Notes: a model not told the origin generated them from the sequence alone. A DNA stretch of 64,000 bases from Verticillium longisporum (GCA_019188255.1 JAETXT010000004.1:6200001-6264000); one strand, 5' to 3'. Shown: positions 1 to 11,769, counted from the first letter of the stretch. Numbers and translations: made by a program.

Positions 1-1605
1 ATTTTTTCCACATCGAGTTTCCTTTTTCTCTTTTTTTTTTGGCATCTGCTATATCACGCGTGGCAGCTTGCACGTCTGTCTTTTGTGGATTCGCTGGAAA
101 TCCGCGCCACGATCGGGTGGGTTCACAAATCATGAGTAGTGGAGAGGAGAGGGACGTTACATGGGTGCGGATTCCTCGTTATTATACCCCGTTGGTTCTC
201 GATGGCATATGGGGCATGGGACACACACCCGGACGGGAACTCCAGGACTTGCCTGTTCCTTTGGGGGGCAGGCAGGTTGGTTGGCTGAAGCATTGACCTT
301 CGGACAGAGAGGGAGATGCGGGCATGACTGTTGGGAACCTGTTGAGCAATACATGGCAGGGAGGGCAAGTGGGATTCTACTCTATCTCTACGCCCCGTAA
401 TCTTCTTTTAGGAATTGATGTCTGTATTTGCCACACACATACACATCTTTGACTCTCTGTCTCATGACGGAGATGTCACGTTACGAGCCACCTAACAGAC
501 AGGCATTTGAGGGTTGTGTAACCGTGAAGAGCACATGGCAGGCCACATGGGCAATGAGACCCTCTGAAGAGAAGGGCTCCCTTGGAAGTTCCTCAAAGGA
601 GAAACGAAAGAGCAGAGGCAGAACGGGACCGGGGTGAGGGGGGGGGGGAAAGAAAAGCCACCCTCATCACTAGGCTGTAAAGACGATTGCGGGGGATAGG
701 GTCATTCTCGGCCGTCTCGGGCCTAGCCGCGAAACCTTTCGGCCGGTCTGTCTCGAATCTTAGGACCTAGATCGGAGGGATGGACGGAGGGAAAAGGAGC
801 ACAAGAGAGGATGGGAAGCGAAAAAGGACATGGCTGAAGGCGGACACGTGGGGTTCGGATTCAGATGCGATCGGGAAATGCGGGTGTGGTGGGGGTGTGG
901 TAGTGTGGTAGTGAGTGAGTGGTCCAAAGACGAGTGACGCCAGCGAAGCGGTGCAGTGGCAGCTACGCACACGAGAAACAACACAGAAAAAAGGAAACAA
1001 ACGAAGCCGCTGGGCTGAAAAAAAAAGGGTCGACTGCATCTTGGATTGGAAAGAAAGTTCGGTAGGGGGTGCTACGCCCCGGCTCTCCTAGGTATGCTTG
1101 CTGCCTTTTGCTATGCAGATGCACGGTATCCGCCCCTGGCGGCCTGATCGGATTGGGGGGAGGCTAGGTGGGTGGGACTAGAAGGGGGTCAGACTCTTGA
1201 TGTCATTGACTTTGCAGGCCCGCTGGGGGCACATGTTTGAGGAAGCGGGTGTGCGGCGCCGACGCTTTTCGGCTGCGAGGAGGTATGGCTAGGAGGAGGG
1301 GTCTCCAATGGCATGAGACGTACGTGGACGGGTTCTAGACTTTACAGACAGAAATGCCGTGCACGCGCATTGTGTTTCTTATGACCCTGATGTACTCTGG
1401 CCGATCCAGATCACCCATGGCAGCGCACGACTACGACTTCACGATCGAGACTGCGGTAGACAAGTACCGACATATACGAGATCAGACGAGCACGCCATCC
1501 TTGCCTTGATAACGCTCACCGTGGAGCGTCGAGAGTCATCGCAGCTGAAAAAACAGGCGAGACACACATCACGACAAAGAGTTCGACTCAGCTGCCCGGT
1601 GAAGC
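1..1605. other. Gene-free left edge and photolyase upstream region
   Basis: I see no convincing coding region here. The short open frames are low-complexity and resemble no family I know. A closely spaced pair of GATC tetramers lies at 1403-1412, and a further GATC in CGATCG at 1442-1447, about 160-200 bp before the photolyase start. GATC pairs resemble White Collar light-response sites, so light induction is possible, but this is weak motif evidence only. Poly-T at 29-40 and G-runs near 637-649 are simple sequence. Confidence 0.5.
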
Positions 1606-3650
1606 ATGACGGGACCTCGAGTCATTTACTGGTTCCGCACCGACTTGCGGCTGCACGATTCACCTGCCTTGACGGCGGCACTGGAGCTCGAGCCGGTGGT
1701 GCTGTGGCCTGTGTTTACATGGGATCCGCACTACGTGTACCGCGCGCGCGGCGGCCTGAACCGGTGGCAGTATCTGTAAGTCTGTCATCTGGCTGGCCGA
1801 TGCCACTGTTCTCATTATGATCGGGCATCGGTTTCCTCAGTGCTCGCGGCTGACCAGTGCAGACTGGACTGTCAAAATGACCTCTCAGCTTCAATCACCA
1901 AGCTGAATCCCAAGTCGAAGCTCTTTGTACTGCGCGAGGGTCCACAGACGCTGTTCCCCAAGCTTTTCAAAGCCTGGAAGGTCACGCACCTTGTTTTCGA
2001 GAAGGACACGGATTCGTACGGCCGTGAGAGGGATGGCGTCGTCGTGGCGGCGGCGCGGGAGGCCGGTGTCGAAGTCATCATGCGTAGCGGTAGGACGTTG
2101 TGGGACAGCGACGATATCGTCAGAGCGAACGGAGGCAAGCCGACGATGAGCATGTCACAGCTGCAGAAGGCCGGCTCTCGGGTCGGCGACATCCCGCGGC
2201 CCGTGGCGGCGCCCACGAAACTGCCGGATCCGGGAGAGATGCCAGTCGACTTCGAGCAGGAGAGACCGGACACCACGCCAGACTTTAATGCCGCGCAGAG
2301 GACTGCTGAGGCTGGAGACCAAGGCTACGCGAGCATAGCCGGGCCCAATGGCGACTTTGGCATCGAGACAATGGAAGAGCTGGGTTTCCCGAGCGCCACC
2401 ACACCGCACCGAGGGGGCGAGTCAAGAGCACTGGAGACTCTGAAAGAGGTCATGAAGGACGTCAAGTATGCGGCCACGTTCCGCAAGCCGCAGACGAGCC
2501 CTGCGGCATTTGAGCCGCAGTCGACGACGCTCTTGTCCCCGCACATGCACTTCGGCTCACTGTCTGTCAGGGAGTTCTACTGGCAAGCTGTAGACGCCGT
2601 CAAGGCATTTGGCAAGGGGGCATCAGGTCCGCCGGAGAGCCTGACGGGCCAGCTGCTGTTCCGCGACATGTACTTTGCTGCACAGGCAGCGCTGGGTTAC
2701 AAGTTTGAGCAGACCAGGGGCAATGCGTACTGTCGGTTCATTCCTTGGCATCTGCCGAGCAAGGTGAACACCGAGACTGGACTCATCACGGGGAGTATCA
2801 TGTTGACTCTGAAGAGGCGGACCTGTGGTTCCGCCGGTGGAAGGCTGGACAGACGGGATTCCCGTGGATCGATGCTCTAATGCGACAGCTGGCGGAAGAG
2901 GGCTGGATCCACCATCTCGGCCGGCATTCGGTGGCGTGTTTCTTGACGCGGGGCGGATGCTACATTGACTGGGAGCGCGGGTGCGAGGTGTTTGAGGAAT
3001 GGCTCATCGATCATGAGCCGGCGTGCAACGCAGGAAACTGGCAGTGGTTGAGCTGCGCTGCCTTCTTTTCCCAATACTTCCGATGTTACAGCCCAGTGTC
3101 GTTCGGGCAGAAATGGGACAAGGAGGGACTATTTGTGCGACGATGGGTGCCGGAGCTGAAGGACCTGGACGCCAAGTACATTTACGAGCCGTGGAAGGCG
3201 CCGAAGCCTGATCTTAAGAAAGCCGGGGTCAAGCTTGGCGGCAATGGCCTTGACGATAGGGAGGAGGGCACATATCCGAAGCCTATGTTTGACTTCAACG
3301 AGAGACGAACAGCGTGCTTGGCCGCAATGAAGAAGGCGTACGGGGTCGCACTGCACGGGGCGGACGATCAGGTGGCGGACGGGACGTGGAGGGTTGTGTT
3401 CGAGGGCGACAATGGCGAAATGATGGACGTATTCGAAAGCGATGATGGCGAGCATGCCGACCACGGCCACGACCAGGAAAGCGAGCCGCCAAAGAAGAGG
3501 GCGAAAAAGGAGGCAGACAAGATCACGCCTGCCAAGCATGCGGCGACGGAGGGCAGTGCCGAACAGCACGCGTCCAAGGGTGCCAAGGGTGCCAAGGGAG
3601 ACAAGAAGCGCCAGACGTCCATCGCAGACCATGTTCGTCGGGCCAAGTAG
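1606..3650 (+). CDS. (6-4) photolyase / animal-cryptochrome-type flavoprotein (one frameshift)
   Basis: Blue-light DNA repair enzyme or photoreceptor, FAD-binding, probably nuclear. Exon 1 is 1606-1775 and the intron 1776-1862 (GTAAGT...GCAG); exon 2 runs to TAG at 3648-3650. The N-terminal photolyase alpha/beta domain opens with VIYWFRTDLRLHD. The C-terminal FAD domain carries GNAYCRFIPWHLPSK, TGFPWIDALMRQL, WIHHLGRHSVACFLTRGG (with the histidine pair diagnostic of (6-4) enzymes) and EPACNAGNWQWLSC. About 652 aa once one base is restored: at the G-run 2790-2793 the frame jumps by -1 between LITG and EYHVDS, which fits one missing G. A 32-nt intron (GTGAAC...GGGGAG) would also restore frame but is shorter than the other introns here and would remove a conserved segment. 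The tail after about residue 570 is acidic, then basic (PPKKRAKKEADK, a likely nuclear signal). Class I CPD and DASH types fit less well. Confidence 0.88.
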
Positions 3651-4742
3651 CAGCAGATGGGCTGCAACGTTGAGGGATGTGCTGGGCGTTGTTGTTGCAG
3701 TTGAATGATCCCATGGGCTTTGGTGATGCTTGTCTACACGGCATCCAAAGTTGTAGGAGGCTCCGTCCAAGCGCAGAGGTCCAGTTTTGATAATTTCAGT
3801 TTTGCAAAGAAGATCTTTTGCACCGAGAAAAAGCGTTGAATATAGTTTGGCAACAGAGTCGGGATACGATCGATTCCGTTCGTGGGCTTCGGTAGAGAGC
3901 AATCTGAGATGACGAGTGCGCTATAGCGACTGTATGCTCGAGCCACCCAGTTGAGGCGAGCTGGTGCAGCTGATTGATGCCATGTGCTCCAGCCACGCCA
4001 TGCGTCAAAGGGGTTTCCTGTAGGCAGTCGAATTCAGAAATCAACCATTTGATTCGTCATGTTAGCATCCGGCCGGAAGGCGACGATGGAGAGGAGGAAA
4101 AGAAGAAGAGTGACGACGACGGAGCATGAGAGAAGAATAGCCATCTCGCAACTGATGCCTGAAGTCCAGCTGCTTCTGGCGCCAATCAAAAGCCACCCAA
4201 AGTCTCCAGGCAGCTCTACCCCGACTGATTACGACCAATGGCAGACCGCGTGGCGTCACGCCAGTTGAGGCAGCCAACGTTGTCCTTCAGCCTCCGTCGC
4301 AACTGCCAAAGCTCGAGCTGCAAGGTACGAAGCTTGTTCGTTGCGTCCTGCCTACGACAATCGGCACTTCCTGCCTATCTTTGCGACATCAGGGCACACC
4401 TGCCTGAGCGTACGAGGAAGCTGCGCTTGCTCTTTTAGTCCTTAGAGCAAGCCTTCTTGGCTGCCTTGACTCACCCGGCTGCCTCACATTGGAAAGCCTC
4501 AGACTCCCAGGTGGCATCCCGTTCTGCCATCCCCAGGTTTCATACCCCTCTCTGCCGCTTCATCCACGCGGCCAAGCGGCTCGTTTGCCACACATATTTA
4601 AAAGACCGAACAATTTCCTCGTGCCTCAAACTGCCTTTCTACTAGTACCATCATTTCATCTTTTCACTTGACCCGACGTGCAAACGTACATACGATCTAT
4701 CGCCAGCAACAACAACAACAACCCCTGACCAAACCATTCACC
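3651..4742. promoter_or_regulatory. Intergenic region with probable promoter of the 4743 gene
   Basis: No gene seen. A TATA-like ATATTTAAA lies at 4591-4599, about 150 bp before the next start codon. A (CAA)n tract at about 4705-4722 sits in the presumed 5' leader, and the start context TTCACCATGG is strong. A CCAAT box occurs near 4234. The stretch 4080-4125 is purine-rich. Confidence 0.4.
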
Positions 4743-6630
4743 ATGGTCATCATCGCCGTTCCACCCCCAGGAGACGACATTGTCGACGTCCTCCCCGAAT
4801 CCAATGCTGTAGAGAACAACACCGAGACACTACCAGGCAATAGACAGCTCACCGTCAGCTTGCCCAGCCTTGATCATGACCACGGGTATAGCCGCCCTGG
4901 CTCGATCACCGTCGCCCACGGAAACACCAAAGATGCCTTGACCCTCACCCTCAACCGCACCATCCGCGTTCCCGACAACCAGGATATCAATGCACTACCG
5001 CCGTCCTGCGGCCAATTCCCGCTCTACCGCGTTCGCGACTATGTACGCAATCTCCCCGACAACATGGTTCAGAAGGGCGGGCTTTTCTTCCCCATGTACC
5101 AGCGCGAGGCCATGTGGATTGCCTTCCACGCCAGCCAGCCTTTTGCCATCAAGATCTACGTCGGCGGTGTCAATGCCGTCTCGGGCTTCCCAATGGCAGA
5201 AAACGATAAGACCCGCCAGAAGCGCGCTCGCATGTTGCGCGCCTCGAAACAGATCCAGGACTACATGGTTGTCCCTGGACAGCCCTGGCTCGATGGCATC
5301 GTCTCCGAGGACGGCAAGATTCGTCAGTTTGTCGCCCAGCCCAAGGGCTCCGGTTTCGCTGTCGAAGCCCAGGCGACCGGCGAGGAAAAGGTCGGCGGCA
5401 TTCAGATCGAGATAATCCCCGCCAAGCGCAACACCCCTACCCAGTTCGACGTTCGCTACGAGGACCGCGAGCAAAGGGTCGTCACACGCACCTTCAAGCT
5501 AGCCGACCGCGGCATCACCGCCGAAAGCACGTGGGAAGACGTCAAAAAGATCATCCGCGATGAGTTTGACATTGCGCTCGGCGACCAAGTCCTCTCTGAC
5601 CACAACGACAGTGGCACCTCGGCTTTTGGATCTCGCCACGCCTCCATCAGTTTCGACAACCACGTCAAGCTTGGCGATGTCTACTTCCCGCCCAATTTTT
5701 CAACTTTGTCTGTGAAGAATCGGCCACCTCCAACGCGCCGTGATTTCCCTGTCGCCAGGACAGCCCCTAATCAAAGTAGGTCACTAAAATCAATCTTCGC
5801 CGAACACTCAAGTCACAGCTGTGCTCTGATCCATTCTACTCGCTGGTTCTATCTTTAGAGACATGCCATTTCGCACAGTCGTCACTCGTTATGCTACTAT
5901 TTCTCTCATTCCTCCTTGCTAACTGTTGCTCTCAGGTTTCAGTGCCGCTCCTCCCCCTCCCGGTGCCGCTCACGCTTTCATGGCAGACATGCAGTATGAC
6001 TTGAGTGAGAACTTGTCTTTTGGTGCTGCTGAAGGCTCCGCCATGCTTTTCGGAGGCGGGCCGCCACCGCCACCACCAACAGCTCCCATGAGCGTACTCA
6101 GGAGCGTGCGACACGAACCTGCCCAGCCCAAACCTTCGCCCCAGCCCAAGGCCCAGCCCAAGGCTGCGGTGAAGGAGATGGGAATCGCCGCGGGTGGCCT
6201 CATCACCCAGACCATTAACCCAGACGCCTATCCCGCCGACTCATGGGATTCTTCGGCATCCATCATGCTGAACTTGCAAATTCTCGATGTAGCGTCTTAC
6301 TCTGCCGTCACCGGCTTGCCAGCGCCCACCACTCCCGTCAATGGCGAAGAGTATGCCCGTCACGGCTATCCGTACTTTGAGATATGGAATGAAGAAAAGA
6401 CTGGAGTCAAGGGCGACTTTGACGAAGTCAAGAGTGTGGCGCAGATGGAGAAAGAGCGCGCCCTCGCCGAGGGCAGGGACGTGCCGCCCGAGGAAAAGAG
6501 CGTGCCGGTGCGGATCGTCAAGATTGGGGGTCAGCCCCGGTGCTTCAAGACAACCTTCCGCCCGCTCGAGGTGCTGACCAAGGAGCTGGAGGGGTTGGCG
6601 ATTGGGCCTCACGACGACAGCGATCTGTGA
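4743..6630 (+). CDS. Conserved fungal protein of unknown function
   Basis: I recognise this as a protein type widespread in fungi but know no established function. Exon 1 is 4743-5775 and the intron 5776-5935 (GTAGGT, branch GCTAAC, CTCAG); exon 2 runs to TGA at 6628-6630, giving 575 aa. The phases join exactly (AAT CAA A/GT TTC). The first half contains the family-like blocks FFPMYQREAMWIAFHAS, FAIKIYVGGVNAVSG and IQDYMVVPGQPWLDGI. A central segment (about residues 225-310) could be a divergent ubiquitin-like fold; this is a guess. A proline-rich linker (PPPPPPT, then KPSPQPKAQPK) leads to a C-terminal block with GGLITQTINPDAYPADSWD and GVKGDFDEVKSVAQ. No signal peptide or membrane segment is visible, so it is probably cytosolic or nuclear. 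ATG 4743 is the only in-frame ATG before the conserved part and has a good context. Confidence 0.8.
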
Positions 6631-6848
6631 TGACGCTATATTTGATGAACTGCAATGACAATGGTATGACTTGGTATAGCTTTCCGTGGACCGCTCGCTC
6701 GCTCGGTAGTTTTAGTATCAACGAAACGAAAGATGGAGGGGGAGAGAGGCATGCTCGTCTTGAGATGCTGCATGATGCACTCTCGGGCTAGCGTTCTCGA
6801 AGCGGATATGAGGTAGATAGGCCATACTTCAGAAATTGATAACCATGG

Positions 6849-8361
6849 TCAAAAGAGCACCAGATCCACGCCTATCTCTCTGGCAAACTCATTCCACTTG
6901 GAGTCTCCCCCCTCAGCCCAGTACCTTTGCATGAATCCGAGAACGATGAGGCAGTTCCCCAGCCCGTGCGAGCCCATGGCCGCCATCCTGTCAGCGAGGA
7001 AGAGTCGTTGCTCGTCCGTCGCGGCCTCACACCCTGCTGCGAGCAAGGGCCAGAGGAGCGGGATATTCGCCTGAGAATGTTTGTTCATGGCGCGGACGGA
7101 GGAGATCATGCGGTCGACCGTCGACTGGACTTTGGGGTGGTGCTTGGGGAGGGCGTGCACGCGGCCGTAGAGACTTAGAAGGGTCGCGTCTGCAAACAGA
7201 GCGTGCGTGCTGCGCAGTTCTGTCTGCGCCTGCACGGTGGTGGCCTGGACGGCCGGAAGGGCGCTGGATCGGACGCCTGCTAGACGCGCTTCCAGGCACG
7301 AGGGGGCATCGGCAGCTGACATGGATACGACAGGACTGCTCGCCGCCGTCTCGGTCAGCGGCCATGGTGAAGGGGATGAGGGCTGCGCGGGCATTGGGAG
7401 GTCCATATCAGACAGGTCGCAGACTTCGTTGAGGATCGAGACGAGATCGTAAGAGAGACCGGTGGATTCGTCGACGTGGCTCGAGGCGGGCATGCTCTGG
7501 AGAAGCAGGCTCCAGTCCAGTCCGTAGGTCTCTTGCTGGTGCGTCAGGGGCTGCCCCGAGACTCTGTTCATCAGGAGCAAATGGACGAGCCACCTGAGAC
7601 TGAAAGCCCACAGCGGGTTGGACCTGTGTCGCCGCCCGTGCTGTCGTACGATGAGGATGGCGCCGCCGAGGTGCTTGCGGTACGTTTCCGTGTCGCCGGC
7701 GCAGAGGCACGTCGTCGCCAGGAGGAGCGCTGTCGGGAGCAAGGCCACGCTTTCGCCGCCCTTCGTCATGGCGCTTCGGAGAGCCGCCAGCGTCTCGACG
7801 GTCGCCTCTATGGAGGAGGTGCGCGAGATCTCGTTGCCCGCGAGGCGGTAGTAGTGGCTGTAGCTTGCGGCGAGGAGGGCGCCGAGCATGTAGTCGTTCG
7901 TCTCCGCCACGGGGATGACGAACCCGAGGGTCGTGGCCGGCTGGAGGGGGAAGTAAATGTTGACCGTATGGGCGAGGAAGTGGTCAAAGTGGAAGCGGTG
8001 CCGATCGGTGCGCAGCATGGGGAACGCCGCCGGTCGGTATGTCAATAGGCCTGACGTTAGAGCCGCCGCCGTCGGCGAGGCTCGCTGCGTCCTGCTTTGG
8101 ACGTCTATGGGCGGCGCCTCTGCGAGGATGATGGGTTCAGGAGGCGTAAACTGCTTCCTTACTATGCTCAGATCGTACGTGCAGAGCCTGGGGAATTTGG
8201 AGCATCGCGAGCACACTGGTTTCTTCTCATCACACTACCAGCCGGGTTAGCTGGCATTCATGGCGTCTTGTTGCTCCTTGGGTAGCTATCTGGACGATTA
8301 CTTTTGCCTTCTTTCTGCGACATTCCGTACACCCTGTACGGCGTCTTCGTGAGAGATCCAT
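6849..8361 (-). CDS. Zn2Cys6 fungal transcription factor
   Basis: Binuclear zinc-cluster regulator, nuclear. Exon 1 is 8302-8361 (20 codons) and the intron 8235-8301 (GTAATC, branch GCTAAC, GGTAG); exon 2 ends at TGA 6849-6851, giving 481 aa. The intron lies inside the zinc cluster. The joined protein shows a perfect C-X2-C-X6-C-X6-C-X2-C-X6-C pattern at C11, C14, C21, C28, C31 and C38, preceded by RRRRTGC and with basic RRKKAK between the second and third cysteines. The rest is a short fungal regulator middle region without a clear coiled coil. It starts head-to-head with a methyltransferase gene 400 bp away, so it may regulate that neighbour. Target genes cannot be told from sequence. Confidence 0.88.
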
Positions 8362-8761
8362 GATTCATCGTGGATTGACGGCAGCACTACCTTTTCCTCC
8401 TGAATTTACGAACAAAGCCAGTGCTCATGTCGTCAAATCGCTGGCCTGTCAAAGATCGACGTGTAATGAAGAAGGGCCAGTGGCATCTGAGAGACCCTGT
8501 TGCTCCTGTCAAGATTTGCTACATCATGTGACTCTCCAAGGTGAAGGACTTTCTAACGTACGTGGAACCGACCCCGCAGATCGTGTCGTCGGTGCTTTAG
8601 CGGGTGAAGCGGCCTTCAGCACCGTATCGCGGGCCGGCCACGCCCCTCCACGTCATCAATCACTCGAGATGGCCTTCTATTCATACCGGCAAACTGACCG
8701 GCGCTCTAGCTTCAAATAACCATACACAATTTTCGATGATTTCTTTAAATTGCAGTCCGGA
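8362..8761. promoter_or_regulatory. Shared divergent promoter, regulator and methyltransferase
   Basis: A 400-bp region separates the ATG of the zinc-cluster gene (8361, minus) from that of the methyltransferase (8762, plus). AAATTGCAG just before 8757 could be the acceptor of a 5'-UTR intron for the methyltransferase. CGG triplets, the usual half-sites of Zn2Cys6 proteins, occur in the region, but no clear paired site was seen. Confidence 0.4.
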
Positions 8762-9583
8762 ATGTCAACCAACTACACACAAGGCTACTCCAAAGCCACG
8801 ACCAGCAGCCATGCCGCGCGGACAATCCACTCTGATGCTGCCTTTGTGCTGCCCTTCATTGATCCTGCGGACAGAATCCTCGATGTAGGATGCGGCCCCG
8901 GTACCATCACGGCAGGTTTCGCGACTATCGTGCCACAGGGCGAGGTCGTCGGCATTGACTTATCGGATGAAGTCCTCGCGACGGCAAGGTCGTCTGTTCC
9001 AGCGGGCTTGAGTAATATCTCCTTTCAGAGGGCTAATCTTCTCGAGGGACTGCCATTTCTCGACGACCATTTCAGCGTCGTGTTCAGCTCCCAGGTGTTT
9101 CCCCATCTGGCGACTGCCGAAATGGGGACGGCGGCGTTGAAAGAGATGCGGCGTGTGACCAGGCCCGGGGGGCTGGTCGCCACGCGCGAGGTGGCCGAGA
9201 TGCATTTCTACCCGCGCGCCAGCAGCCTCGATGAGCTTCTCACCGGTAACATGAACAAGGTGTTGCGGGCGGGACAGAAGGATGGGTGGTTCCCTGGCGG
9301 CGAGATGCCGGCGCTGTTTCGGCAGCTTGGATTCAAGCCCGACGAAATCAAAGTGGGCGCCGGCACGACGGTGCACTCGGGAGAAGAGGGGAGGCGGGCC
9401 TTTGGGGCGGGTTATGGCGCACGCTTGAGCCGGGGCGATCCCTACTATGAAAGCTGGAAGCGAGCCGGCATCTCGGATGAGGAGATTGACCAAACAGTTG
9501 AGGCACTCAATGTGTGGACGGAGGATCCGGATGCTTGGTGTGTCGTGCTACAGGCCGAGGTTTGGGGCAGGGTACGGCATTGA
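8762..9583 (+). CDS. Class I SAM-dependent methyltransferase
   Basis: Small-molecule methyltransferase of the UbiE/Methyltransf_11 kind; substrate unknown. It is a single exon of 273 aa ending at TGA 9581-9583. Motif I is ILDVGCGPGTIT (Asp41 region), followed by VVGIDLS (acidic residue about 66), then FSVVFSSQVFPHL (motif IV) and RVTRPGGLVATRE (post-motif). The C-terminal part is the family's variable substrate lid. No signal peptide or membrane segment is present, so it is probably cytosolic. ATG 8762 gives the standard short leader before motif I. Divergent pairing with a Zn2Cys6 regulator and the nearby glutamine amidotransferase may mean a tiny metabolic group, but no backbone synthase is present. 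Confidence 0.9.
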   Translation: MSTNYTQGYSKATTSSHAARTIHSDAAFVLPFIDPADRILDVGCGPGTITAGFATIVPQGEVVGIDLSDEVLATARSSVPAGLSNISFQRANLLEGLPFLDDHFSVVFSSQVFPHLATAEMGTAALKEMRRVTRPGGLVATREVAEMHFYPRASSLDELLTGNMNKVLRAGQKDGWFPGGEMPALFRQLGFKPDEIKVGAGTTVHSGEEGRRAFGAGYGARLSRGDPYYESWKRAGISDEEIDQTVEALNVWTEDPDAWCVVLQAEVWGRVRH

Positions 9584-9776
9584 CAAAGAGAAAGTGTGTC
9601 TCGGGCCTCATTCAATGCACATTGGCGGTCAACAGTGGAAAGTGGTGGTACACAACTTGGCTGATACCATCTTGGCCTCGAAGGTGGTTGCTCATAGGTC
9701 ATTATTCATTATTCAAAAACCTGATAGAATACTCCTTGCCTTTTCTGGCCCTCTTATGTACCTCCTCTTGAACGCA

Positions 9777-10700
9777 CTAGTTTCCGTAGTCCATGCCGTC
9801 ATCGTCAAAGTGAAAGAGTCGCAGGATGGCCGCGGCGATAGCATCGCCATCGTGCTCAAGGTGACCCGTTTCCGCCGCACGGTCCGCATGATCCAGGTCT
9901 TGGATGGATCCCATGTCCACCCTCATCTGAATCTGGCGCTTGACCATGTGGTCGTCAAAGGCAAGGTGCGCCTGCGACGTGAACTGGCGGTTGGGGATGT
10001 AGAGGCCCTTGTCAGCTGCATCAGGGGTGGCGCCCCAGACCGTGATCTGTGAGTCCTCTGGCAGGAGGCCCTTGGCTGACTCCACGGTGGGCGGCGACTT
10101 GACCTGGTCTTGGTGCATCTGGTGCAGGTGAATCTCGTCGTCGTGAACGCGGAAGAGACGTTTGCCCGTCTTGGTGAGATCAATCTTGCAGTGGCCGAGT
10201 TCCCAGTCGCCTGAGGGCGCGGGACCAACCTCGGCGCCTAATAGGCGAGCGAGGAGCTGATGACCGAAGCAGACACCAGTGAAGTGAAAATCGGGCCGCT
10301 TTGTCCATAGTTCTGCGCGATGGTTTCAATATTCGAAGCTCATGCGTGTGGAAAGAGATGTTTTCTTACCCTTTAGCAGAGAGAGGAGGTCGAGGATCCA
10401 CTGGTCGTCGCCATGTGCGTCGTACACACTGCCAGTGATGAGGAGCCCGTCGAATCTCGCCATGTCATCAAAGGTGGGCAAGATGCCACCCTTTTCTGTC
10501 ACGACATGCTGATAATCGACTTCGATTCCGAGTGGAGGGTGGTGCGCCTGACCAGCAATAAACATGTGGTGGAAAAGAATCTCGCCAAAGGAACCGCGCG
10601 ATTCAATTGTGTCGGCGTGAGGCTCGTCAGTCTCCAGGACCATGAGCTTGACAATAGCATTGCTGGGCGTCTCATGACTAGGCTTGTAGGTGAGAACCAT
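9777..10700 (-). CDS. Class I glutamine amidotransferase-like protein
   Basis: GATase1-fold protein of the GMP-synthase-like kind (yeast YLR126C group). Exon 1 is 10370-10700 and the intron 10313-10369 (GTAAGA...GCAG); exon 2 ends at TAG 9777-9779, giving 288 aa. The junction G/AA restores LLKELWTKRPDFHFTGVCFGHQ. Cys125 in GVCFGHQ is the expected nucleophile, and GLLITGSVYDAH is the oxyanion-side loop. Near the C-terminus the usual H-P-E triad segment reads QAHLAFDD: the histidine is there but no Glu two residues on, so glutaminase activity is uncertain. The start at 10700 (MVLTYKPS) is the first ATG; 10644 (MVLETDEP) is an alternative nearer the family's usual start. The gene converges on the methyltransferase gene, with 193 bp between the stops. 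Confidence 0.85.
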
Positions 10701-11769
10701 GCTGGGCCTGATGGTACAATTGAGCAAGCTATTTGTTAACAAATGATTGATATTAGGTGATACTGATGAACTGTAATCAGTAGGTTCTGATGCAGGCGGG
10801 ACTGCCTTTATTGACCTTTGCAAGCTAAGTATACTCTTATTCCGCAACCGGGTCAAGGCCAGGTGACGCGTTCATAGCGAGGGTGCACGAAACATAAGAA
10901 GTTTGTCTAGAGCGCAAAGGCGAAAAGTTGTCTTCGTCATGGCGATGGACGTCTCTCCCCTTCCTTTCCATCTGTGTCCTTCGCCTCTGGAAGAGTTCTT
11001 ATTGACGTCACGACGGACCTGTTCCTGCAGCGGGTTTCTTAGAGTTGTCGTCCATGCACCACCCATTGACAGGTCTCTGTCCCGCTTTATTCCTCGTTTT
11101 CATAACCTAATGCTCCGGCCCCTTAGCCGTGGGACCATTCCTAGGATGCTCGGCGAGAGGTTTAGGTTGGGTACGATGACGATGGTGGGGTGATGTGGCG
11201 GGTCTTCATATTCCTGGGCATTCTTAGGCGTCTTTTTTGAGCCTGAAGCGGTAAGAGAGCGCTGCAGGGCTGACGAATTCAGGGTCAGACTGCGTTGACC
11301 AAGCCTGTGCCAGGCGTTGAAATCAAGACAATGGCTCTTGTACGACGCCTAAAACCCTTGGCATGCTCAGCACTCCCAGCGCCCTAAGGCAAATCTTCTC
11401 CGAAACCTCTCAGCCGGCTGAGAGGTCGAGAACAGGGGCTGTTGTGTGAGGCACACTGCGTGCTCAATGCTCCTGTTTCTTCACTCATCCAAATTCGACT
11501 ATCTTTGTCCGAGATCATCGTCGACCGACTCGCCAACGCAGGCACAAGGCCAAACCAAAATGCTAGAGACAAGGCGGCTGCCCCGAGGCAACCGTATTGA
11601 CAAACACGCAGGCCTGATGGTACGGCTCTACAAAAGGTGACCCTGTTGCTGCTCAGTCTCGATTCCTAGTGGTATCAGCCAAATTCGACATTTTACCACA
11701 ATAAGGCAATCAAGCAAGCAGACCACATTCTTCCCCGTTCTTCAGAAAATAAACAGTAGCATCACCAAA
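10701..11769. other. Intergenic region
   Basis: No gene supported. It holds the divergent upstream regions of the amidotransferase and the RING gene. An imperfect palindrome CTCTCAGCCGGCTGAGAG lies at 11407-11424. The RING gene leader (11690-11769) is AC-rich. Confidence 0.4.

Noticed and set aside
1359..1820. 153-codon frame overlapping the photolyase start
   Set aside because: Different frame from exon 1 and no family resemblance.
2764..2795. 32-nt intron restoring the photolyase frame
   Set aside because: It is shorter than every other intron in the window and would delete a segment conserved in the family; one missing G explains the data better.
3606..3647. PCNA-binding (PIP) box in the photolyase tail
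   Set aside because: QTSIADHV lacks the paired aromatic residues required.
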